Source: Cryobacterium gelidum (GTDB taxonomy: Bacteria > Actinomycetota > Actinomycetes > Actinomycetales > Microbacteriaceae). From it: 64,000 nucleotides of DNA. The notes below the pieces were generated by a model. It did no database searches. It was not told the origin of the DNA and saw only the letters and a list, made by a program, of their open reading frames with translations. The first letter of the stretch is position 1; every line of letters begins with the position of its first letter. Of the stretch, positions 27,963 to 36,333 are shown piece by piece. The translations under genes and the position numbers were made by a program. Location of the stretch: positions 364,453-428,452 of the forward strand of contig NZ_SOHL01000003.1 of assembly GCF_004403985.1 (NCBI RefSeq), written 5' to 3'.

Positions 27963-28751
27963 GTGAGCATCACTCCCATCGACCTGACCCAGCGCCTGGC
28001 CGGCAAGATCGCCGTCATCACCGGCGGGGCCAGCGGCATCGGTCTGGCCACCGCGAAACGTTTCAGAGCCGAGGGCGCCACAGTCGTCGTCGGTGACCTC
28101 GACGACGAGGCCGGCCAAGCGGCCGCACTGCTGGTGGGGGGTCTGTTCGTGAGGGTCGACGTCACCAATCAGGAGCAGGTAGACCACCTCTTCGACACCG
28201 CATTTGAGACCTACGGTTCGGTGGACGTGGCCTTCAATAACGCAGGAATTTCACCGCCCGACGACGACTCCATCGAAACGACCGAACTGCCCGCCTGGCA
28301 AAAAGTGCAAGACGTGAACCTGAAGTCGGTGTACCTCTGCTGCCGCGCGGCTCTTCGCCACATGGTTCGGCAGGGCAGCGGTTCCATTATCAACACGGCA
28401 AGTTTCGTCGCCGTTCTGGGTTCGGCGACCAGCCAGATCTCCTACACCGCGTCCAAGGGCGGAGTGCTCGCAATGAGCCGGGAACTGGGCGTACAGTTTG
28501 CCCGCCAGGGTATTCGCGTGAATGCGCTCTGCCCGGGACCGGTCAACACACCGCTGCTGCAGGACTTGTTTGCGAAAGACCCCGAACGCGCCGCTCGGAG
28601 GCTCGTGCATATTCCGGTAGGTCGCTTCGCCGAACCCGAGGAACTCGCGGCGGCCGTTGCTTTTCTGGCCAGTGACGATTCATCATTCATAACCGGTTCG
28701 ACTTTTCTCGTCGACGGTGGCATCAGCTCGGCCTATGTCACGCCAGAGTAG
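27963..28751 (+). CDS. Short-chain dehydrogenase/reductase of the gamma-glutamyl cluster
   Basis: A 262-residue classical SDR. Cofactor motif TGGASGIG with VVGDLDD after beta-2, whose Asp favours NAD over NADP; NNAG; catalytic Ser in NTASFVAVLG and YTASK. Start GTG 27963 has AAGGAG eight bases before it. Being inside the operon, it is the best candidate for oxidising the alcohol of a gamma-glutamyl amino alcohol to the aldehyde. That role is inferred from the pathway gap; the family alone would allow many substrates. Confidence 0.88.
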   Translation: MSITPIDLTQRLAGKIAVITGGASGIGLATAKRFRAEGATVVVGDLDDEAGQAAALLVGGLFVRVDVTNQEQVDHLFDTAFETYGSVDVAFNNAGISPPDDDSIETTELPAWQKVQDVNLKSVYLCCRAALRHMVRQGSGSIINTASFVAVLGSATSQISYTASKGGVLAMSRELGVQFARQGIRVNALCPGPVNTPLLQDLFAKDPERAARRLVHIPVGRFAEPEELAAAVAFLASDDSSFITGSTFLVDGGISSAYVTPE

Positions 28752-29499
28752 TGCGCCGACACCGACAGCTGGTCTGAACAGTGATCTGCTGTTGGGCCCG
28801 GTCTCGGGCACCAACACGTTCGAGGAGACGGTTCAACGCCTCCTGCAAACCGTGCGCCTGGGCCTTATCGCTCCGGGCGCTCGGCTGCCGCCGGAGCGCG
28901 AACTTGCGGCCAAGTTGCGCGTCAGTCGCGACACCCTGCGGGAGGCGATCGGGTCGCTGGCCGAGGCTGGCTACCTGATCCCCAAGCGCGGGCGATACGG
29001 CGGCACCTTTGTCAGCGAGGTCATTCCCACGCCGCGGGTGAATGCCACTGAGCCCCTAGCCGGCGACCCGCACCCGTCGATCACTGCCGCGGAGATCGAT
29101 GATGTGCTCACCCTGCGCGACATTCTCGAGGTCGGCGCTGCCCGCGCCGCCGCCGGCCGGTTGCTGACACCGCCGGAGCGGGAGTTGCTCTGGTCCAGCC
29201 TCGGAGCGGCCGTGAACGCCGGCGCAGACGAATACCGCCGTGTCGATGCCCGCCTGCACCTGTATATCGGCGAGCTGGCCGGGTCGCCGTCGCTCGTACC
29301 GCTCCTCGCCGACGTGCGGATGCGCGTCAACGAATTGCTCGATGCCATTCCCCTGCTGTCGCCCAACATCGCCCATTCGAATCAGCAGCACGAACAGATC
29401 GTCATCGCGATTCTCACCGGTCGGCCGGATACCGCGGCCGAGGCCATGCGCGAGCACCTGAGCGGTACCGCCCTGCTCCTGCGCGGCTTTCTCGATTAG
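28735..29499 (+). CDS. FadR-subfamily GntR regulator of the gamma-glutamyl cluster
   Basis: A 254-residue repressor-type protein. The winged HTH at about residues 20-90 contains LIAPGARLPPERELAAKLRV and SRDTLREAIGSLAEAGYL. The C-terminal FCD all-helical ligand domain has D..LRDILEVGAARAAAGRL and the metal-type His residues (DARLHLYIGEL, NQQHEQIVIAI). ATG 28735 overlaps the SDR by 17 bases, so it is the last cistron of the operon and probably controls it. A candidate site is the palindrome at 24296-24307. The effector is unknown. Confidence 0.88.
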   Translation: MSRQSSAPTPTAGLNSDLLLGPVSGTNTFEETVQRLLQTVRLGLIAPGARLPPERELAAKLRVSRDTLREAIGSLAEAGYLIPKRGRYGGTFVSEVIPTPRVNATEPLAGDPHPSITAAEIDDVLTLRDILEVGAARAAAGRLLTPPERELLWSSLGAAVNAGADEYRRVDARLHLYIGELAGSPSLVPLLADVRMRVNELLDAIPLLSPNIAHSNQQHEQIVIAILTGRPDTAAEAMREHLSGTALLLRGFLD

Positions 29500-29559
29500 G
29501 CCCCTCTGGCGTCGCCGCAGCTCGAGCAGGCGAGCCGCAACATTCGCTCGCTGGGCCAC

Positions 29560-31044
29560 TCAGCCGATGAGTGCCTCGACCGGGCCGCGCACGAAGTAGA
29601 GCACGAAACCGACCGCGACTACCCAGAGTAGCGGGCTGATCTCGCGACCCTTGCCCGAGAAGCTCCGCACGAGCACCCAGCTGATGAACCCGGCGCCGAT
29701 GCCGTTGGCGATCGAGTAGGTCAGCGGCATCACGATGATGGTCAGGAAGATGGGCAGCGTGCTCGAGAACTCGGTAAAGTCGAGGTGGCGAATCTGCGAC
29801 ACCATGAGCGCCCCCACGATGACGAGGGCGGCGGCGGCCACTTCAAGCGGCACGATCTGGGTCAGCGGGGTGAAGAACATGGCGGCCAGAAAGAGAATGC
29901 CGGTGATCACGTTGGCTGCGCCGGTGCGCGCGCCCTCACCGATCCCAGCCCCCGATTCGATGAATACGGTGTTCGAAGAGGCGCTGGTTGCGCCGCCGGC
30001 GACGGCGCCGATACCCTCGACGATCAGTGCGGATTTCAGTCGCGGAAACTTGCCGTCCTGGTCGGCGAGCCCGGCCTCACTGGCCAGGCCGGTCATCGTG
30101 CCCATGGCGTCGAAGAAGTTCGTGAATACGAGGGTGAATACGAGCATGACGGCGGCGAGCATGCCAATGCGCTCGAATGCGCCGAAGGAGACCTGACCGA
30201 TCAGGCCGAGGTCGGGCAGGGCAACGACACTCGTCGGCAGCACGGGGGCATTCAGGTTCCAGCCGGCCGGGTTGGTGCCGAGTGAGGGGCCGACCTTGAA
30301 GATGGCTTCCAAAATCACGGCGATGACCGTCGTCGCGACGATGCCGATCAACAGGGCGGCCTTGACCTTACGGGCTAGGAGCACGCCGATGATGATGAGT
30401 CCGACCACGAAAACCGCGGTCGGCAGGGTGGCGACCGAGCCGGCGTCACCGAGCTGAACCGGCGGCGAGTTCGCGCCGCTGGCCCGCACGAAGCCAGAGT
30501 CGACCAGGCCGATGAAGGCGATGAACAGACCGATGCCGACCGTGATGGCGATTTTCAGCTGGCGGGGAATGGCATTGAAGATGAGCTCGCGCAGGCCGGT
30601 CGAGGCGAGCAGCACGATGATGAGACCGTTGATGACGACGAGGCCCATCGCTTCGGCCCAGGTGACCTGGCCGACGACGCTCACAGCGAGGAAAGAGTTG
30701 ATGCCGAGCCCGGCCGCGAAACCGTAGGGCAGTCGGGCGATGACGCCGAACAGAATCGTCATGACGCCCGCGGTCAGTGCGGTGACCGCGGCGACCTGCT
30801 CGTTGGGCAGCCAGCCGCCCTCCACGTCGACGGCGGCCTGACCGGCGCTGAACCCGCCAAGAATCAGCGGGTTGAGAATGACGATATAGGCCATCGTGAC
30901 GAAGGTGACGACTCCGCCGCGAAATTCTCGGGACCAGCTGGAGCCGCGGCTGGTGACCTCAAAGTAAGCGTCGAGACGTGCCTTCAGGCCCCGTGCTGCC
31001 GGCTGCGGGGATGCCGCTTCGCTGGTTGTCTTAGTGTTCGAAAT
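29560..31044 (-). CDS. NCS2 purine permease, AzgA/PbuG type, with apparent ATT start
   Basis: A 494-residue hypoxanthine/guanine/adenine:proton symporter by family. The AzgA pattern continues upstream of the first ATG (30894): KARLDAYFEVTSRGSSWSRE and FRGGVVTFVTMAYIVILNPL. In this frame no ATG, GTG or TTG occurs between 30894 and the stop at about 31069. The only sensible initiator is ATT at 31044-31042, six bases after CGGGAG. Starting at the internal ATG would cut off the amphipathic N-terminus and part of TM1. GLGINSFLAVSVV, NFFDAMGTMTGLA and SSNTVFIESGAGIGEGARTG are transport motifs. Single gene, converging with the GntR gene. Confidence 0.88.
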   Translation of the reverse strand: MSNTKTTSEAASPQPAARGLKARLDAYFEVTSRGSSWSREFRGGVVTFVTMAYIVILNPLILGGFSAGQAAVDVEGGWLPNEQVAAVTALTAGVMTILFGVIARLPYGFAAGLGINSFLAVSVVGQVTWAEAMGLVVINGLIIVLLASTGLRELIFNAIPRQLKIAITVGIGLFIAFIGLVDSGFVRASGANSPPVQLGDAGSVATLPTAVFVVGLIIIGVLLARKVKAALLIGIVATTVIAVILEAIFKVGPSLGTNPAGWNLNAPVLPTSVVALPDLGLIGQVSFGAFERIGMLAAVMLVFTLVFTNFFDAMGTMTGLASEAGLADQDGKFPRLKSALIVEGIGAVAGGATSASSNTVFIESGAGIGEGARTGAANVITGILFLAAMFFTPLTQIVPLEVAAAALVIVGALMVSQIRHLDFTEFSSTLPIFLTIIVMPLTYSIANGIGAGFISWVLVRSFSGKGREISPLLWVVAVGFVLYFVRGPVEALIG

Positions 31045-31110
31045 AGTGTGCTCCCGGTGCCGTGGCTCTCAACGCAAGGCTCTAGTCTACGACCGGGGCG
31101 GGCAGCTGGT

Positions 31111-32682
31111 TCAAACGTGCGGCACGAACCGTCCCCAAGCCAGGCGCCGTTCCCGATGCGGGTCGGATTCGACGTGGTCGGTTTGATCGATGATGAGCGT
31201 CTCACGCATGGTTTCGTCGTAGCGCGGCCACGCGTCCGACGGCACCCCGTCTTGCACAAAGCCAAGCCACCAGCCCTGCATCCGCGCGGCGATGTCCTGA
31301 AAGGTACGACGCCCACCGAGCGCCGTCATACCGCGGCCGAACCAGCCGTCGAGCCGGTCGAACAGCGGAAACAGTTCGAGCCCGTGCGTGGCATCGAGGC
31401 CCATCAACCGCAGCAGCCGCGGAGCGGCATCGAACCGATAGAAGTACACCGGCGCATACCGCGAATGGCGTTCGCCGACTTTCACGCTCGGGTACCAGAA
31501 CGAGTAATCGCCTCCGAAATCGAGCGCGGCCCGCAGCGCCGGAATGCCCGGATACTGTGCTTTGAGGGCCTTCTTCGCTTTCTTGGTGGTCTTCTTGAAA
31601 ATGGCCCGGATGCGCGCGGGCGTCGTGGCGAGAATGTCGATCCGGCCGCTGAACAGCGAGCCTTCGCGCGCGTTGGTGCCGATGATCAGCGGAATGCGCG
31701 TGGCTCGGCCGTCGCGAAAGGCATCAAGGGGCCGTTCCGGGAGAAAAGTACCATCGATGACCGGGCAGAGCGGAATCGTGCCGGGGTCCTGGTCCGGCGT
31801 GCGCACGGTCAGCGCCGTCGTCGCGGCGGCGAGCACCGTGGGATCGACGGCGAGTAGCAGCCGCGCGGCGTCGGTGGTGCTGTACTGGCCAGGCTCGCTG
31901 CCCTCGATCAGGCTGTCAACGAACTCACCCGCCCAGCGCGCGGTGAGGTCGCTCGGGTAGACCGCGTTGGGCGGCGCACTCTGCGCGATGGCCCGGTGAA
32001 ACAAGCCGGCCGCGCTCGGCACGGTCATCAGGGTGGTGACCGCGTTACCGCCGGCCGATTCTCCGAACAGGGTGACGGCATCCGGGTTTCCACCGAAGGC
32101 ACGAATGTTGTCCCGCACCCACTGGAGGGCGGCGACCTGGTCGCGCAGCCCCAGATTGCTCTCAAACGGATGCTCCGGCGTGGCAAACCGGGAAAAGTCC
32201 AGGTATCCGAGGGCGCCCAGTCGGTAGTTGACACTGACGTAGACGATGCCGCCCCGCCGCACCAGCCCCTCCCCCTGCCGGGGCACCTCGCGGCTGGAGC
32301 CGACACTGTAGGCGCCGCCGTGAATGAAGACCATCACCGGTCGGAGGTCGTCCTGCACCTGCGCGCCGGGTCGCATGCGTTCGTCGGGCGCGATCACGTT
32401 GAGGTTGAGGCAATCTTCCCCCTGCGGAATACGCGGGTGAGCGCCACGAAACTGGCCCTTGTAGCTTTGTGGCGCGACCAGCCCCCACGCACTCGCGTCG
32501 CGCACGCCGCGCCAGGCGGGCGCCGGCTGTGGGGCACGAAAACGTCGATCGCCAACCGGTGCCGCCGCGTAGGGAATACCCCGCCATGCCAGCACGCCGC
32601 GCTCGCGCACCCCGCGCAGCAGGCCGGTCGCCACGCGCACCTCAAGGCCCGCCATGGCGCTGGAATCGGCGAGCTGGCTCAT
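31111..32682 (-). CDS. Type B carboxylesterase
   Basis: A 523-residue alpha/beta hydrolase of the esterase/lipase type B (COesterase) family. Catalytic Ser is in VTLFGESAGGNAVT; the oxyanion hole is in VMVFIHGGAYSVGSS; EDCLNLNVIAP is the second family signature; the catalytic His is likely in DATHGLELFPLF. There is no signal peptide, so it acts in the cytosol. Natural substrates are unknown; family members hydrolyse short-chain and carbamate esters. A short basic insertion, FKKTTKKAKKALKAQ, is notable. It is monocistronic and divergent from the uracil permease gene. Confidence 0.92.
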   Translation of the reverse strand: MSQLADSSAMAGLEVRVATGLLRGVRERGVLAWRGIPYAAAPVGDRRFRAPQPAPAWRGVRDASAWGLVAPQSYKGQFRGAHPRIPQGEDCLNLNVIAPDERMRPGAQVQDDLRPVMVFIHGGAYSVGSSREVPRQGEGLVRRGGIVYVSVNYRLGALGYLDFSRFATPEHPFESNLGLRDQVAALQWVRDNIRAFGGNPDAVTLFGESAGGNAVTTLMTVPSAAGLFHRAIAQSAPPNAVYPSDLTARWAGEFVDSLIEGSEPGQYSTTDAARLLLAVDPTVLAAATTALTVRTPDQDPGTIPLCPVIDGTFLPERPLDAFRDGRATRIPLIIGTNAREGSLFSGRIDILATTPARIRAIFKKTTKKAKKALKAQYPGIPALRAALDFGGDYSFWYPSVKVGERHSRYAPVYFYRFDAAPRLLRLMGLDATHGLELFPLFDRLDGWFGRGMTALGGRRTFQDIAARMQGWWLGFVQDGVPSDAWPRYDETMRETLIIDQTDHVESDPHRERRLAWGRFVPHV

Positions 32683-32806
32683 ACGCCCGAGTCTATGGGG
32701 CGCGCCGGCACATTGGGAGCTTGCTCGAGGCGGTATCCGCTAGCACTACGCTCGACAGTGCTCACGCAACAGAACTGATCACGCACCAGACGAGACGAGA
32801 ACGCAC

Positions 32807-34084
32807 ATGGCACTGCCCTGGACCCTGCACGGCGATGGAAAAACGGTCGGGGCGCAAGATGTCGTCGGCCCGGGCGAGCGACTGAGCTGGCCCCTGACCA
32901 TCGGTATCGGCTCGCAGCATGTCGTCGCCATGTTCGGTGCGACCTTTCTGGTGCCGCTGCTCACCGACTTTCCGCCGAGCACGACACTGTTGTTCTCCGG
33001 CATCGGAACCCTGCTGTTTCTGCTGATCACCGGCAACAAACTACCCAGCTACCTCGGCTCATCGTTCGCGTTCATCGCACCGATCACCGCGGCAACGGCC
33101 TCGGCCGGAATGGGAAGCGCCCTGTTCGGCATCATGGCCGTCGGTGTGCTGCTCGCCCTCGTCGGCCTCATCGTGCAGCTCACCGGCACCGGCTGGATCG
33201 ACCGGCTCATGCCGCCGATCGTGTCGGGCGCCATCGTCGCACTGATCGGCCTCAACCTCGCCCCCGTCGCTAAGGCGAACTTCGACAAGGCACCGCTCAC
33301 CGCGCTGATCACCCTCGTCGCCGTCATTTTGTGCACGGTGCTCTTTCGCGGCATCCTCGGTCGGTTGTCGATTTTTCTCGGTGTGCTGGTGGGCTACGTC
33401 GCGGCGGTTTTCTTTGGCGAGGTCGATTTCAGCCGGGTCGCCGACGCCGCGTGGATCGGCCTGCCGCCGTTCATCGCGCCGGCCAATCCGTTTGAGAACC
33501 CCGCAGCCGTGTTTGGGGTACTGCCCGCTTTCCTGCCGGTTGTGCTCGTGCTGATCGCCGAGAATGTTGGCCATATCAAGGGGGTGGCCCAGATGACGAG
33601 TGCGAAAGTCAACCGGCTCACCGGCCGGGCTCTGCTGGCCGACGGGCTGGCCACCATGCTCGCCGGCTTTGGCGGGGGCAGCGGCACCACGACATACGGC
33701 GAGAACATCGGCGTCATGGCAGCAACCCGCATCTATTCGACGGCGGCCTACTGGGTGGCCGGAATCGTCGCGATTCTGCTCGGCCTCTCCCCCAAGGTCG
33801 GTGCGATCATCTTCACGATTCCTGACGGTGTGCTCGGCGGTGTCACAACGGCGTTGTACGGGCTGATCGGTGTCATCGGCGTCAAGATCTGGCTTGACAA
33901 CAAGGTCGACTTCTCGAAGCCGGTGAATCAATTCACGGCCGCGACCGCGCTCATCATCGGCATCGCCGATTTCACGCTCAACGCCGGCGCGCTGAGCTTC
34001 AACGGCATCGCCCTCGGCACGGTCGCCGCCATCGTCATCTATCACCTGATGACCTGGCTCGGTCGGGTGCGCAAGACTGCGTAA
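32807..34084 (+). CDS. Uracil/xanthine permease (NCS2, UraA-like)
   Basis: A 425-residue, 12-14 TM nucleobase:proton symporter. The SQHVVAMFGATFLVPLL opening and the signature VLIAENVGHIKGVAQMT (substrate-binding Glu of TM8) with GGSGTTTYGENIGVMAAT (TM10) identify the UraA/PyrP branch. It starts at ATG 32807. It lies in a stretch with a second NCS2 protein (AzgA type, 29560-31044) that has different predicted specificity, so the window covers both purine and uracil uptake. A weak hairpin follows. Confidence 0.92.
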   Translation: MALPWTLHGDGKTVGAQDVVGPGERLSWPLTIGIGSQHVVAMFGATFLVPLLTDFPPSTTLLFSGIGTLLFLLITGNKLPSYLGSSFAFIAPITAATASAGMGSALFGIMAVGVLLALVGLIVQLTGTGWIDRLMPPIVSGAIVALIGLNLAPVAKANFDKAPLTALITLVAVILCTVLFRGILGRLSIFLGVLVGYVAAVFFGEVDFSRVADAAWIGLPPFIAPANPFENPAAVFGVLPAFLPVVLVLIAENVGHIKGVAQMTSAKVNRLTGRALLADGLATMLAGFGGGSGTTTYGENIGVMAATRIYSTAAYWVAGIVAILLGLSPKVGAIIFTIPDGVLGGVTTALYGLIGVIGVKIWLDNKVDFSKPVNQFTAATALIIGIADFTLNAGALSFNGIALGTVAAIVIYHLMTWLGRVRKTA

Positions 34085-34088
34085 CGGC

Positions 34089-34111
34089 CACCGAACGTGT
34101 TCGGTTCGGTG
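34089..34111 (+). terminator. Hairpin downstream of the uracil permease
   Basis: CACCGAAC (34089-34096) pairs with GTTCGGTG (34104-34111), loop of 7. It starts four bases after the stop codon. No T-tract follows. Confidence 0.45.
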
Positions 34112-34203
34112 CGAAATGGCACGACCAGCGGTGCAGGGCCGGCACGACAAGTAGACGCCGCAGAGAATGAGGCAGGCGTCGCCGCCGTAGATTGCCACGA
34201 GCC

Positions 34204-34308
34204 TCAGCCCAGAGGCAGCCGGGTTAGCCGCGGCCGCCTCGCGCGCCCGTTCACGCTGAAGTCGAAGATAAGCGTGAGCGCGATGACCAAAACGATGATG
34301 AGGCCGAA
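34204..34308 (-). pseudogene. Possible remnant of a PiT-type phosphate transporter N-terminus
   Basis: Directly after the NUDIX stop, the same frame reads a hydrophobic helix, FGLIIVLVIALTLIFDFS, then VNGRARR and a stop at 34204. PiT phosphate permeases begin with a similar helix ending FDFTNGFHD. There is no ATG or GTG start and no continuation, so at most this is a fragment; chance resemblance cannot be excluded. Otherwise the 34085-34308 spacer holds only the hairpin at 34089. Confidence 0.2.
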
Positions 34309-34782
34309 TCAGGCACGAGACACCACGCTCTCCAGATCGGCGCCGAAGGTGAACGTGGCGCGCACCGGCACCCCGGCCAGCACTCCCGGCAGCCAGTGGC
34401 GCGCATCGTCCCACATCTCGTCAACCGGCAGGCTCGCGACGTCAAACCACAGGGGGTTCAGCTCATTCGATTCACGCGGGGTACCCGACCACTCGTCGCA
34501 GACGAACACGGTCGACTCCTGGCTCCACTGCTCGCGGTGCGGAAACAGGTAGGTGAGAAATCCGAGTTCGGTCAGAGCGGATGCCGCCACCACGAGACCG
34601 GATTCCTCCTCGATTTCGCGCACCGCAGCATCCACCGCACTCTCACCGATTTCGAGCTTGCCGCCGAGGCCGACTATGTTGCCCACGCCGAGGCCTTTCT
34701 TCTTACGCCCCAGCAAAACCTGCCGCTTACCTTCGGGAGAGAGCCGAGTGAGATAGCACACGCATACCTGGGGCAAAGTCAT
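34309..34782 (-). CDS. NUDIX hydrolase (8-oxo-dGTPase-like)
   Basis: A 157-residue MutT/MTH1-like pyrophosphatase. A complete NUDIX box, GGKLEIGESAVDAAVREIEE followed by ESGL, spans about residues 41-64 and fits Gx5Ex7REUxEExGU. The N-terminal strand VCVCYLTR and the LLGRKKKGLGVGNIVGLGGK segment resemble MTH1-type enzymes that cleanse oxidised purine nucleotides. That substrate is inferred. Start ATG 34782. It is divergent from the mycoredoxin gene, and both fit an oxidative-stress theme, though no shared regulator is visible. Confidence 0.9.
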   Translation of the reverse strand: MTLPQVCVCYLTRLSPEGKRQVLLGRKKKGLGVGNIVGLGGKLEIGESAVDAAVREIEEESGLVVAASALTELGFLTYLFPHREQWSQESTVFVCDEWSGTPRESNELNPLWFDVASLPVDEMWDDARHWLPGVLAGVPVRATFTFGADLESVVSRA

Positions 34783-34839
34783 CGGCCCAGCTTAACGCGC
34801 ACGGAGTGAATTCAAAGGCAGCTCGGATATGCTCCGAAC

Positions 34840-35094
34840 ATGGACTTTGTACCCGCAACCGGAACCATCACCATGTTCACGACCGATTGGTGCGGCTATT
34901 GCAAACGCCTGAAGAAGCAGCTGGAGGCCGCCGGCATCGGATACACCGAGGTCAACATCGAGCGGGTTGACGGCACGCCGGAGCTCGTGATGAGCCTCAA
35001 CAACGGCAACCAGACCGTGCCGACGATTCTGTATCCCGACGGATCGGCCGCGACCAACCCCTCGCTGGCCCAGGTGCAGGCTAAACTCGCCTGA
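34840..35094 (+). CDS. Mycoredoxin-like glutaredoxin
   Basis: A complete 84-residue thioredoxin-fold reductase with the redox motif CGYC (TTDWCGYCKRLKKQLEAAG) and cis-Pro in QTVPTILYPDGS. The CGYC motif and this size define actinobacterial mycoredoxins, which reduce mycothiol-mixed disulfides; this supports a mycothiol-using host. ATG 34840 sits 57 bases from the divergent NUDIX gene. It converges with pfkA. Confidence 0.93.
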   Translation: MDFVPATGTITMFTTDWCGYCKRLKKQLEAAGIGYTEVNIERVDGTPELVMSLNNGNQTVPTILYPDGSAATNPSLAQVQAKLA

Positions 35095-35145
35095 CCCTAC
35101 TCACCCGACCGTCCTCACGCGATTGTCGGACCTGCGTAACGGGGC

Positions 35146-36174
35146 CTAGCCGAAAAGAACGGCGGCCTCGTCGTAGCGGGCCGGAGAGACCCGCTTGAGG
35201 CCGATAGTGGCCGAGGCGATGCTCACGACGTCGATCTCGGTGCCACGCAGCGACACCATCGACCCCCACTGCGCGTTGTGGATCGCGTCGACGGCGGCCA
35301 TGCCGAGGCGGGTGGCCAGCACGCGGTCGTAGGCCGAGGGAGCGCCACCGCGCTGGGTGTGGCCGAGAACGGTAGCCCGGCTCTCAATGCCGGTGCGTTC
35401 CTCGATGAGCGGGGCGATGACCTCGCTAATTCCGCCCAGCCGGGGCCGATGGAAGGCGTCGAGACCTTTGGTGGAGTGCGCTTCCTCCATGCCGGAGAGC
35501 AGAAAGCCCTCGGAGACGACGATGACCGGGGCCCGGCCACGGTCGCGTACGTGCTCAACCCAGCCGCAGATCTGATCGATCGACTTGGGTTGTTCGGGAA
35601 TGAGAATGGCATGGGCGCCGCCCGCCATGCCGGAGTGCAGGGCGATCCAGCCGACGTGACGTCCCATAACCTCGACCACCATGCAGCGTCCGTGGGATTC
35701 GGCGGTGGTACGCAGCCGGTCGATGGCCTCGGTGGCGATTTCGACGGCCGTATTGAACCCGAAGGAGTAGTCGGTGGCCTCGAGGTCGTTGTCGATCGTC
35801 TTGGGCACCCCGACGATGTTCAGGCCGGCCTCGGTGAGTCGGTGGGCGGCGGTGAGCGTGCCCTCGCCGCCTATCGCGATGACGGCATCGATGCCATTGG
35901 CGTCGAGCGTGCGCTGGATGTTAGCCGGGCCACCGTTCTCGCCCTCGAACGGGTTGGTGCGGGAGCTGCCGAGGATGGTGCCACCCTGGCGGGACAGACC
36001 GCGCACACTGTGCCGATCGAGGGGCATGAACTCGTTCTGCACGAGCCCCCGCCAACCATTGCGAATTCCGATGAACTCAAAATCGTGGGTGCGCACACCC
36101 TTGAGCACGGCGCCGCGAATGACCGCGTTCAGTCCGGGGCAGTCGCCACCGCTCGTGAGAATACCGATTTTCAT
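35146..36174 (-). CDS. pfkA: 6-phosphofructokinase, ATP-type with K124
   Basis: A 342-residue glycolytic enzyme (fructose 6-phosphate to fructose 1,6-bisphosphate). MKIGILTSGGDCPGLNAVIR gives the start at ATG 36174; the frame stays open nine codons further. The phosphoryl-donor site reads IGGEGT, with Gly at the position that is Asp in PPi enzymes, while the active-site loop reads PKTIDNDL with the Lys usually found in PPi enzymes. This G104/K124 combination is typical of actinobacterial ATP-dependent PfkA. Further motifs are MGRHVGWIALHSGMAGG and LGHTQRGGAPSAYDR. A palindromic region lies in its presumed control region. Confidence 0.95.
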   Translation of the reverse strand: MKIGILTSGGDCPGLNAVIRGAVLKGVRTHDFEFIGIRNGWRGLVQNEFMPLDRHSVRGLSRQGGTILGSSRTNPFEGENGGPANIQRTLDANGIDAVIAIGGEGTLTAAHRLTEAGLNIVGVPKTIDNDLEATDYSFGFNTAVEIATEAIDRLRTTAESHGRCMVVEVMGRHVGWIALHSGMAGGAHAILIPEQPKSIDQICGWVEHVRDRGRAPVIVVSEGFLLSGMEEAHSTKGLDAFHRPRLGGISEVIAPLIEERTGIESRATVLGHTQRGGAPSAYDRVLATRLGMAAVDAIHNAQWGSMVSLRGTEIDVVSIASATIGLKRVSPARYDEAAVLFG

Positions 36175-36241
36175 ATCTGGCCGATCTTGGTAGCGGGACA
36201 CGTCGCGTGAAACGAGTCATGGCGTGACCCGCGCTCGGTCA

Positions 36242-36279
36242 CACCATGTTCTTACAATGGCATTGCCACAATCATGGTG
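36242..36279. promoter_or_regulatory. Nested palindromes between the helicase stop and pfkA start
   Basis: CACCATG (36242-36248) pairs with CATGGTG (36273-36279). Inside is TGGCATTGCCA (36258-36268), a perfect 11-bp palindrome. It could be an operator of pfkA (about 70 bases upstream of its ATG) or the end of the helicase transcript. No T-tract is present. Confidence 0.35.
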
Positions 36280-36333
36280 CCTCGAGTAGGTCCGACTCAA
36301 ATCGGCCGTACCCCGCCGACCTGGCTGGTCGGT

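Noticed and set aside
22652..29499. Standard Puu putrescine pathway
   Set aside because: No PuuB-like oxidase or aminotransferase lies in the cluster, and an SDR is present instead. The idea is not excluded if the oxidase is elsewhere.
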